Assembly: GCA_018713255.1 (NCBI GenBank)
Contig: DVFL01000017.1
Span: forward strand, 25,200-89,199
Length of the DNA: 64,000 nt
Origin: Candidatus Cottocaccamicrobium excrementipullorum
GTDB taxonomy: Bacteria > Bacillota > Clostridia > Lachnospirales > Lachnospiraceae
Direction of reading: 5' to 3'
Positions 28,625-35,833 of this stretch are shown here, in pieces. A model generated the notes under the pieces. The model had not been told where the DNA came from. It worked only from the letters and a program-made list of their open reading frames with translations, and made no database searches. Both the position numbers and the translations under genes were made by a program. Numbering within the stretch: position 1 is the first letter of the stretch; every line of letters starts with the position of its first letter.

Positions 28625-28659
28625 AAAGACAGGCAGGTAAGAGAAACCTGTCTTTTTTT
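28625..28659 (+). terminator. Terminator after the two-component operon
   Basis: Stem AAAGACAGG (28625-28633) and CCTGTCTTT (28647-28655), with T residues through 28659. It separates the two-component operon from the FHA/kinase cluster. Confidence 0.85.
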
Positions 28660-28681
28660 GCTGAAAATTCGCCTGATTTTG

Positions 28682-28718
28682 AAAGGCCCCACATAGGGGG
28701 GAGGCCTTTTGTTATAAT
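28682..28718 (+). promoter_or_regulatory. Possible promoter of the FHA/kinase cluster
   Basis: A clear TATAAT at 28713-28718, with no good -35 at 17 bases. Just upstream lies a hairpin, AAAGGCC (28682-28688) paired with GGCCTTT near 28703-28709, which would cover the -35 region and could instead be a second terminator. A weak -35 suggests an activator may be needed, possibly the LytTR protein encoded upstream. Confidence 0.4.
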
Positions 28719-28803
28719 AGGCAGTAGTCCTGTATCTTTGATGGAAATACTGGTCTTTCAGGGGTGCTTGGGGCGGAAATATAAGGATAAGGAGACGGGG
28801 AGT

Positions 28804-29436
28804 ATGAATTTGACGAGATGCAGCAACGGACATTATTATGATGCAGATACTTATGCATCCTGCCCCCACTGCTCAGGCGGAGGTGCGGCAGAGAACAAGA
28901 CGATTTCCTATGATGGGGGGCAGACCCAGAGTCTTGCGGAAACCATGGATTTGGACAGTTTTTCTCAGAAACCAAGCAGCCCAGAGGGCAGCATGATATC
29001 ACCGCAGCCTTCAGGAAATTTTGACTTAGACGATGCCAAGACGGTAAGCATTTATCAGAGCAAAAAGGTGGAAACAGCTCAGATGGCTCCGATTGTAGGC
29101 TGGCTGGTGTGTACCAAGGGAAAGTTCTATGGTCAGGATTTCCGGCTGAAGAGCGGACGGAATTTTATCGGCCGGGGGGCAGATATGGATGTATGTTTGG
29201 CTGGAGAGAGCACGGTGTCCAGAGATCGTCATGCTACCATTATTCATGAGCCGAGACAGAATATTTTTATTGCCCAGCCGGGAGAGTCCAGAGAGCTGTT
29301 TTATGTAAATGGCAATGTGGTTCTGGCGCCGGTGCAGTTAAAGAAAAACGATATCTTGCAGATTGGAAATGTGCAGCTGATGCTGATTCCCTGCTGCGAT
29401 GATGCATTTAACTGGAAAGAAGAAACTGAGGAATAA
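28804..29436 (+). CDS. FHA-domain protein with zinc-ribbon-like head
   Basis: A 210-residue soluble protein. Residues 6-23 hold a possible metal site, C6-x3-H10 and C20-x2-C23 (RCSNGHYYD and SCPHC). A flexible, Ser/Gln-rich linker with several Thr in acidic settings follows (30-90), then an FHA domain (about 98-200) with IGRG, VSRDRHA and FYVNG. FHA domains bind phospho-Thr; the linker Thr residues could be kinase targets. I chose the ATG at 28804 because the Cys-rich head repeats at the start of other genes here and AAGGAG precedes it. It is very similar to the 40395 product and opens the cluster. Confidence 0.85.
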   Translation: MNLTRCSNGHYYDADTYASCPHCSGGGAAENKTISYDGGQTQSLAETMDLDSFSQKPSSPEGSMISPQPSGNFDLDDAKTVSIYQSKKVETAQMAPIVGWLVCTKGKFYGQDFRLKSGRNFIGRGADMDVCLAGESTVSRDRHATIIHEPRQNIFIAQPGESRELFYVNGNVVLAPVQLKKNDILQIGNVQLMLIPCCDDAFNWKEETEE

Positions 29437-29454
29437 GGATATAGGAGGAAACTT

Positions 29455-30423
29455 ATGAAAAAGCGGATGAAAAAAGGTCTGGCTGCCGCTGCTGCGCTGT
29501 TGGCAATGGCTGCTCTGACTGGATGTGCGGCTGCATCGAACCCTGGGGATCTTCAGAGAATGGGAATGGAAATACAGGAATCCATCAGTACCTTCGGCGG
29601 TCTTTTGATGGTGCTGGGACTGGCATTTTCTCTGATCCCTTATTTTGTGGAAGGTTATGCCATTATGTGTACTGGGCATAAGGCCAAGGTGGAAGGCGAC
29701 TTTATGCCTTTTATTCCCATTGCCCGCCAGATTTATCAGATGCGCATTGCAGACTGCCCTATTTGGTACATATTCTTCTTTGAATACACCACCATTACGG
29801 TGTGCACCGTGGGACTGATTTGCTTCCTGCTGTTTATGCTGACGAAGAGCTTTGTGATTATCACGGTTCTGATTATCATTTATATTCTGGCCAATATGGT
29901 GTTTACCTTCCTGTATTACCAGAAATATTATAAAGTTTTCGGCTTTAATCCGAATACCGCATGGATGAATATTATTCCTACCTTCGGCGTAGTGGCTCTG
30001 GTGTTCTCCATGCTGATCGCCTTCTCCAACGATATCCACTACGGCAATTATGTGGATCCCAAGAAACTTCCCAAGAGTCCGGGAAATAAGGAAAAAGGCG
30101 GACAAAAAGGCGTGATCGTAGGTGTTTCTGGAAAGTACGAGAACGCCAGCTTTGATATGGAAGATGGAGCTGAGCTGATTTTCGGCCGGTCCCCACAGGA
30201 GGCGAATATTGTGTTCGATCAGGTGCATGCGGATGTGAGTCGGAAGCACTGCTCGGTGCGGTTTGACGGAAGAAATAATCAGTATGTTGTGACGGATTTC
30301 TCGGCTACGGGAACCTTTACCAGCGAAGGCGTCCGTCTGGAGAAAAACCAGCCTACGCAGCTGTCCCGGGGCACGGTGATTTACTTAGGCGGCAGCAAGC
30401 AGAATGCTTTCCGCTTGAATTAA
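29455..30423 (+). CDS. Multi-pass membrane protein with C-terminal FHA domain
   Basis: A 322-residue protein. The N-terminus looks like a lipoprotein signal (Lys/Arg-rich, Ala/Leu core, lipobox ALTGC with Cys24). Four hydrophobic segments follow (about 46-66, 107-130, 132-155 and 168-188), then a basic linker and an FHA domain (226-322) with FGRS, VSRKHC and ATGTF. A phospho-Thr-reading FHA should be cytoplasmic, but a lipidated outside N-terminus plus four spans puts it outside, so one segment may not span or the lipobox may be unused. The membrane part resembles small DUF5684-type proteins of Gram-positives. GGAGGAAACTT precedes the ATG. Confidence 0.82.
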   Translation: MKKRMKKGLAAAAALLAMAALTGCAAASNPGDLQRMGMEIQESISTFGGLLMVLGLAFSLIPYFVEGYAIMCTGHKAKVEGDFMPFIPIARQIYQMRIADCPIWYIFFFEYTTITVCTVGLICFLLFMLTKSFVIITVLIIIYILANMVFTFLYYQKYYKVFGFNPNTAWMNIIPTFGVVALVFSMLIAFSNDIHYGNYVDPKKLPKSPGNKEKGGQKGVIVGVSGKYENASFDMEDGAELIFGRSPQEANIVFDQVHADVSRKHCSVRFDGRNNQYVVTDFSATGTFTSEGVRLEKNQPTQLSRGTVIYLGGSKQNAFRLN

Positions 30424-30547
30424 GACAAGCAGGATAGACAGGCCGGCGGGACAGGTTTAAAGGGATTTAGACTGACTCGGCGGCCTGTTCTGCGATGGGA
30501 ACAGGAAAACAGGCTGAAGGCACAGCCGGAAAGGATGATGGAAGTCC

Positions 30548-31270
30548 ATGGTTTCTTACCATTTGTTCAGCAACCCGGGGGGAAGAGAAAATAACGAGGA
30601 CTATGTGGGAATGTATCAGAATGGACAGTCCTGGTGTTTTGTTTTGGCTGACGGCCTGGGCGGTCACGGAAAAGGAGAGGTGGCGTCTAAACTGGCGGTA
30701 GAGGCTGCGATAAAAGAGTTTGCTCTTCGTGGTCCTGGGGAGGAGACGCTGAAAGCATCTTTTGATCAGGCCCAGAGAGCGATTCTGGAAGGGCAGAGAG
30801 AGGATTATCGGGCCAGAGACATGAAAACCACGCTGGTGATTCTCCATGTCAGCGAGAATCAGCTGTGGTGGGGGCATATCGGAGACAGCCGCCTTTATTA
30901 TTTTCAGAAGGGGAAGCTCAGGGAGCGGACCTTGGATCACAGCGTTCCCCAGATGCTGGTGGCGGCAGGACAGCTGAAAGAAAAGCAGATTCGCAATCAT
31001 CCGGATCGAAACCGGCTTCTGCGGGTATTAGGAGTAGACTGGGATTCGCCAAAATACCAGATTGCGGAATCCAGGAAGCGGGAAGAGCGCCAGGCATTTC
31101 TTCTGTGCAGTGATGGATTTTGGGAACTGATTGATGAAAAGAAGATGCAGCACTGTCTTAAAAAAGCGTCTTCTCCCAAAGAATGGGCAGAGCTGATGGA
31201 AAGTATTGTAAGAAAAAACGGACAGGGAAAAAACATGGACAATTATTCTGCTGTGACGGTATGGATTTAG
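30548..31270 (+). CDS. PP2C-family Ser/Thr phosphatase
   Basis: A 240-residue soluble phosphatase of the PPM/PP2C type, expected to remove phosphate from Ser/Thr on kinases and FHA proteins. Metal-binding motifs are in place: RENNEDY (Asp18), ADGLGGHGKGE (Asp35), GDSRLYYF, CSDGFWE and the C-terminal NMDNYSAV. The protein has no membrane segment. The gap before it (30424-30547) holds an imperfect, widely spaced inverted repeat around ACAGGCC and GGCCTGT but no clear promoter. The family partner kinases are encoded downstream. Confidence 0.92.
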   Translation: MVSYHLFSNPGGRENNEDYVGMYQNGQSWCFVLADGLGGHGKGEVASKLAVEAAIKEFALRGPGEETLKASFDQAQRAILEGQREDYRARDMKTTLVILHVSENQLWWGHIGDSRLYYFQKGKLRERTLDHSVPQMLVAAGQLKEKQIRNHPDRNRLLRVLGVDWDSPKYQIAESRKREERQAFLLCSDGFWELIDEKKMQHCLKKASSPKEWAELMESIVRKNGQGKNMDNYSAVTVWI

Positions 31271-31319
31271 GAGTTTTAAACCTGCCGGTACGGAAGATAG
31301 GATAAAGGAGGCATTTGGC

Positions 31320-31964
31320 ATGGCGGTGGTACGCTGCCCTCAGGGTCATTACTATGATGATGAACGTTTTTCCAGCTGCCCTCACTGCGGCATTTTTGCT
31401 CCGGGGAAAAATTCGGAAGAATCTGGACATGGGCCGGAGAAAGAAAAGCGGAGAGGGATTTTTGGCTGGCTGGACAGAGAGAAAACCGTGGCTTATTCCT
31501 CTGGAAAAGAGAAAGAGCGTCAGGGAGAATCAGATCGGACCATTGCCCTGGAGAAGGCAGCTGAGACAGATGACCAGGTGAGGACTGTAGGAATCTTTTC
31601 TGGAGCAAAGGGGAATGATTACGTTACCGGTTGGCTGGTGTGTGTAGAAGGACCAGAAAAAGGACGAGATTACCGGCTTCATCACGGATTTAACCGGCTG
31701 GGAAGAAGTCTTGAAATGGACTTGCAGGTAAGGGATGATCCGGCCATCAGCCGGGACTGTCATTTTTCTGTGGTATATGATGGAAAGACGAAGACCTTCA
31801 GTGTGGTTCCCGGAAATGCAAGCCTGACCTACTGCAAGGGAAAGCTCCTTTCTCAGCCGGAGATACTGCAGGAAGGAGAGGAAATTACCGCAGGAGGAAG
31901 CCGTTTTGTGTTCGTGCCCTTCTGCAGGGAGGGAAGAGGATGGGAAGAAGAAGGAAAATCTTAG
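31320..31964 (+). CDS. FHA-domain protein with zinc-ribbon-like head
   Basis: A 214-residue soluble protein. It begins MAVVRCPQGHYYDDERF with the same head as the first gene (C6, H10, then SCPHC). A basic, then acidic linker with EKTVAYSS and DRTIALE Thr sites (about 50-85) precedes an FHA domain (about 100-205) with LGRS and ISRDCHF. The usual T/N-G turn is replaced by a Cys/Lys loop, so its binding may differ. AAAGGAGG lies before the ATG. It overlaps the next gene by 25 bases, so the two are translationally linked. Confidence 0.85.
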   Translation: MAVVRCPQGHYYDDERFSSCPHCGIFAPGKNSEESGHGPEKEKRRGIFGWLDREKTVAYSSGKEKERQGESDRTIALEKAAETDDQVRTVGIFSGAKGNDYVTGWLVCVEGPEKGRDYRLHHGFNRLGRSLEMDLQVRDDPAISRDCHFSVVYDGKTKTFSVVPGNASLTYCKGKLLSQPEILQEGEEITAGGSRFVFVPFCREGRGWEEEGKS

Positions 31965-33691
31965 GGCTGGTTTTGGCGATGGTTCTTTATGCCCAGGAGG
32001 GAATGTTGTTTAATGCCTATGGACAGGAGAGCCAGGTGATGGACCAGGAGGAAGAAAGAATTGAGCAGGTCTATGGGAATCTGCCGGAAGTAGTGATGTA
32101 TGCTTCGGGTCTGGAAACTGCAGATGTTCAGGAGGCAGAGGCTTATTTGGCAGGAGAGAAACTTTCTCTGATCAATACCGGCGTTTTTTCAGAACTGGAT
32201 GAGGGGATATATTATTATGTGCTTTTGGATATTTCCGGTTCAATTCCGGACCGATATTTTTCTGGAATTAAAGAAGGAATTTTAAATCTGCAAAACAGCC
32301 TTGGGGAGAAAGACAGGCTGGTTTTATGCACCTTTGGAGAGACGGTGGCCCTGGCGGCAGACGGTTTTCAGACGCCGGGGGAACTGGAAGAGATTCTGGC
32401 GGCACTGGACAACGGGGATCAGAAAACTCTTCTGTTTGAAGGAATTGACAGAGCGGCGTCTCTTGCTTCTCAGGTGACGGGAGAGCAGTGCCGTCGGAAG
32501 GTGCTGGCAGTGATTTCTGACGGGGAAGACATTGCCGTGGGAAAGAAGATGGCAGAGGAAGCTCAGGAAACCTTAAAGGAAACTGGACTCCCGGCATATG
32601 CCTTTGCCATTCGGGATACGGCTTCCGCCAATATCAACAGTTTTGGTCAGTTTGCCAGAACTTCCGGCGGTGATCTGACAACCTTTACTTCAGATCAGGG
32701 CCCCAAGATATTGACGGACTTGGCTGCAGAGCTTCAGCAGGATGTTTATGGGGAATATGAAGCTGCTTCCAATGTAGTGACTAATCAGGAGGAGACGTTC
32801 AGTCTGAAATTTCCAGATGGCAGAGTGATGACCAGACCGGTGATGAATGTACACTGGATTCCAGATGAAGAGGCTCCTTATCTGGTTCAGGGAGAACGAA
32901 TCGGCCAGCGGCAGATCAGGCTGACCTTCAGTGAACCGATGGCAGGACTGGAGGGAGCTGCCAATTATCAGGTGGCGTATGAAGGAGAACCGGTGGGCGT
33001 AACGGGAGTAGCTTACGACCGGGAGGATAATACCCAGGTAACCTTGACTCTGGAAGAAGAGGTGAAAAACGGCACTTATTCTATCGGCTGCTCCAATATT
33101 ACAGATGTTTCCATGGAAAAAAATCCTTTGTCAGGAAATCTTTCAGTGGAAATTACTTCTGTCCCGGAACCAGAGACGGAGCCGGAAGCGGAGACGGAGG
33201 CTGTGCCGCCGGAAAACTATACCGGAGTGTTGTTTTTGCTGTTTGCGGCGGTGGTGGCGCTGGCTGTTGTGCTGGCTGTGCGGGCCGGCAAGAAAAAGCC
33301 AAAGGATGATGAGTCCAAAGGTGCAGGAAAACCGGAGGAGACGAACTTGCGCCCAGACGATTTCAAACAGCATGTAAAGATGGAGCCAGGAGATCGGCTT
33401 CCTGTGGAAGCAGTTATCTCCGTTAATGGAAGAAAACCGGTGAAAACTTTATGGCAGCTGGAAAAGAGTCTGATTGTGGGCAGAGCTTCCATCTGTGACG
33501 TCTACTTTGATGATGGGCAGATGTCCAGGCAGCATTTTTGCCTGGAGAGAGAGGGGAAAAATATACTGATTTCCGATCTGCAGTCCACCAATGGAACCAG
33601 CGTAAATGGAATTGCCGTGGGGCAGAAGCGGCGGCTTTCTCCCGGGGATGTGATTGAAGCTGGTTCAGTAAAGATTACAGTCAGGTGGTGA
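31940..33691 (+). CDS. Secreted-face vWA domain, membrane segment and cytoplasmic FHA domain
   Basis: A 583-residue one-pass membrane receptor. A signal peptide (1-28) is followed by an extracellular von Willebrand A domain with the metal (MIDAS) motif DISGS, Asp97-Ser99-Ser101, and later a conserved SDGED. A beta-rich region near 310-400 (RQIRLTFSEPM) looks like a bacterial Ig/SbsA-like fold. An acidic, Pro-rich stretch leads to a membrane segment (about 427-447), a basic stop-transfer and a C-terminal FHA domain (about 485-583) with VGRA, MSRQHF and STNGTSVNG, the best-matching FHA in the cluster. It could couple binding of an outside ligand to phospho-Thr recruitment inside. Confidence 0.88.
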   Translation: MGRRRKILGLVLAMVLYAQEGMLFNAYGQESQVMDQEEERIEQVYGNLPEVVMYASGLETADVQEAEAYLAGEKLSLINTGVFSELDEGIYYYVLLDISGSIPDRYFSGIKEGILNLQNSLGEKDRLVLCTFGETVALAADGFQTPGELEEILAALDNGDQKTLLFEGIDRAASLASQVTGEQCRRKVLAVISDGEDIAVGKKMAEEAQETLKETGLPAYAFAIRDTASANINSFGQFARTSGGDLTTFTSDQGPKILTDLAAELQQDVYGEYEAASNVVTNQEETFSLKFPDGRVMTRPVMNVHWIPDEEAPYLVQGERIGQRQIRLTFSEPMAGLEGAANYQVAYEGEPVGVTGVAYDREDNTQVTLTLEEEVKNGTYSIGCSNITDVSMEKNPLSGNLSVEITSVPEPETEPEAETEAVPPENYTGVLFLLFAAVVALAVVLAVRAGKKKPKDDESKGAGKPEETNLRPDDFKQHVKMEPGDRLPVEAVISVNGRKPVKTLWQLEKSLIVGRASICDVYFDDGQMSRQHFCLEREGKNILISDLQSTNGTSVNGIAVGQKRRLSPGDVIEAGSVKITVRW

Positions 33692-33695
33692 GATC

Positions 33696-35009
33696 ATGGA
33701 ACGGTGTCCTAACTGCTTTGCGCCAGGATATCAGCAAGGAGGATGCAGCCGCTGTGGATTTCAGGCGGCCTACGACAAGCGGAGCCCCAGAGTTTTGCCT
33801 GCGGGAACGGTTCTGGCCGGCAGGTATTATCTGGGACGGCTGCTGGGAGAGGGCGGATTCGGAATTACTTATAAGGCTTGGGACCTTAAGACGTCTGTCC
33901 TGTGCGCGGTCAAGGAATACGCACCTAACGGCATTACCTGGAGAGGAGCGGACAAGCGGCGGCTGGTGTTGGGAAAGTCTGAGGACGAGAAGCCTTATCA
34001 GGCTGGTCTGCATCGGTTTATGGAAGAAGCACAGATCTTAAGCCGTTTGGAACAGATTCCCTCTGTGGTAGATATTACATATAGCTTCCAGGAGAATAAT
34101 ACCGCGTATTTCGTCATGGAATTTCTGGACGGGGCAGATTTAAAACAAATTGTGAAAGCTTCTAAAGGAAGACTTCCTGTGGAAGAAGTGACGGATATTA
34201 TTCTTCAGGTAGCCCTTTCTATGGATGTCATTCACACGAAAACAAAGATCATTCACCGGGATATCAGCCCGGACAACATTTATATTACTCGGGATAAGAA
34301 GGTAAAGCTCATTGATTTCGGAAGTGCAAAGCAGACGATAACAGGAGCGGCGGGAGGACTTTCTGTACTGGTTAAGCCGGGATTTGCGCCGCCGGAACAG
34401 TTCTCTTCTCAAATGGTTCAGGGAAGCTATACGGATGTATATGCTTTAGCAGCCACCTATTATTATGCTCTGACTGGACAGATGATTCCCACAGCCCAGG
34501 AGAGACTTGCCGGCGCTAACTATGTTCCCTTAAAGCAGATGAACCTGGGAATCCTAGAAAGCGTCTCCGATGCAGTGGATCAGGCCCTTGCCCTAAATAT
34601 CAGCCAGAGAACCCAGACTATGCAGGCTTTCATCCGGGGGATTGCACCGGCAGCAGGAAGGCGGCAGCAGGTGAGAAGGAAAACCGCATTTGTTCGAGTG
34701 GTAAAGGGACCGGAGGCAGGACTGCACTGGACGCTTGTGCCGGGCCAGGAAGTGACCATAGGACGTTCAGATACAGAAGCACAGCTGAGGCTCAGACAGC
34801 CTGAGGATGTGAGCCGGGTTCACTGCCGGATTACCTGGATGCCGGAAAGAGGAAAATTCAGGATTCAGGATTTATCGACTTATGGAACCTATTATCAAGG
34901 CCGGCGGCTGAATAAGGGCGTGCTTTACGAGGTGAGTCCCCCGGCCAGGCTGATGCTGGCCAGTGCAGTCTGTGTGATTGAGCTTGGGGTAAGGGAGGAA
35001 AATCAATAA
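33696..35009 (+). CDS. Ser/Thr protein kinase with C-terminal FHA domain
   Basis: A 437-residue soluble kinase with no membrane segment. A four-Cys head (C4, C7, C17, C20) precedes the kinase domain (about 43-315): glycine loop GEGGFG (51-56), ATP Lys73 in AVKEY, HRDISPDN (187-194) and DFG at 207-209. All catalytic residues are present. The FHA domain (about 325-437) has IGRS, VSRVHC and STYGTYYQG. A kinase carrying its own phospho-reader can bind autophosphorylated partners. It starts 4 bases after the vWA gene. It probably works on the FHA proteins and kinases of this cluster. Confidence 0.92.
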   Translation: MERCPNCFAPGYQQGGCSRCGFQAAYDKRSPRVLPAGTVLAGRYYLGRLLGEGGFGITYKAWDLKTSVLCAVKEYAPNGITWRGADKRRLVLGKSEDEKPYQAGLHRFMEEAQILSRLEQIPSVVDITYSFQENNTAYFVMEFLDGADLKQIVKASKGRLPVEEVTDIILQVALSMDVIHTKTKIIHRDISPDNIYITRDKKVKLIDFGSAKQTITGAAGGLSVLVKPGFAPPEQFSSQMVQGSYTDVYALAATYYYALTGQMIPTAQERLAGANYVPLKQMNLGILESVSDAVDQALALNISQRTQTMQAFIRGIAPAAGRRQQVRRKTAFVRVVKGPEAGLHWTLVPGQEVTIGRSDTEAQLRLRQPEDVSRVHCRITWMPERGKFRIQDLSTYGTYYQGRRLNKGVLYEVSPPARLMLASAVCVIELGVREENQ

Positions 35010-35023
35010 GGTTGGAGTATGGT

Positions 35024-35833
35024 ATGAATTGCAGGATAGAGCAGAAAGAGAGAAATCTCTGGTATGAGACGGGAATCAGCAGCATTATCGGAACCCGAAG
35101 CTACCAGCAGGATTTTGCTTATCTTTATACAGATGATCAGGATCTGGCGGCCCTGGTGTGTGATGGAATGGGCGGACTGGAGGGGGGAGAAAAGGCCAGC
35201 CGGGCGGCGGCGGAAACCTTTGCCCGGGATCTTCGGGAAGGCGGGCCGGGGGCTAATCTTCCCGGCTTTCTCCAACGGGAAGCCAAGCGGATGGATAAGG
35301 CGGTAAGCGGCTTAAAAAACGCCGGCGGAAAGCCTTTAAAAGCAGGAAGCACCATGGTTGGCGTATACTGCAGAAAAAATCTTCTTTACTGGGTGTCAGT
35401 AGGAGACAGCAGGATTTATATCATCCGGGGCGGACAGATCGTCAGGCAGACCAGGGATCATAATTATCGGCTTTTGCTGAAGGAACAGCTGAGCGCGGGG
35501 CAGATCAGCCAGGAGTTTTATGATCAGGAGGAAAAAACACCTCAGGCAGAGGCGCTGATCAGCTTTCTGGGAATGGACGGTCTGCGGGTCATTGACGGCA
35601 AGCAGCAGGCCATTTCTCTGCTTCCAGGAGATATTGTTCTTTTATGCAGCGATGGGGTTTATAAAAGTCTGACGGACAGTCAGATCCATGCCATGGTCAG
35701 GGATAATGATATTGATATGAATATTGCGGCAGACAGATTAACGGCCATGGCTCTTCGCTACGGAGTGAAGGGCCAGGATAATACCACCGTGATTCTGCTG
35801 CGGTACCGGGAAGAACAGGAGGGGGAGGAATGA
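35024..35833 (+). CDS. PP2C-family Ser/Thr phosphatase, second copy
   Basis: A 269-residue soluble PP2C phosphatase: GTRSYQQDFAY supplies the first metal-binding Asp, followed by VCDGMGGLEGGE, VGDSRIYI, LCSDGVYKSL and the C-terminal GQDNTTVILL. It differs clearly from the 30548 product, so the two may serve different partners. I chose the ATG at 35024 (GGAG six bases upstream); a TTG at 35012 is a possible longer start. It overlaps the next kinase gene by 4 bases (ATGA), a sign that phosphatase and kinase are made in fixed ratio. Confidence 0.9.
   Translation: MNCRIEQKERNLWYETGISSIIGTRSYQQDFAYLYTDDQDLAALVCDGMGGLEGGEKASRAAAETFARDLREGGPGANLPGFLQREAKRMDKAVSGLKNAGGKPLKAGSTMVGVYCRKNLLYWVSVGDSRIYIIRGGQIVRQTRDHNYRLLLKEQLSAGQISQEFYDQEEKTPQAEALISFLGMDGLRVIDGKQQAISLLPGDIVLLCSDGVYKSLTDSQIHAMVRDNDIDMNIAADRLTAMALRYGVKGQDNTTVILLRYREEQEGEE

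Noticed and set aside
29338..30249. A 303-codon frame opposite to the membrane FHA gene
   Set aside because: It is rich in His, Asn and Gln as expected from reverse reading of a coding strand and lacks a start site.
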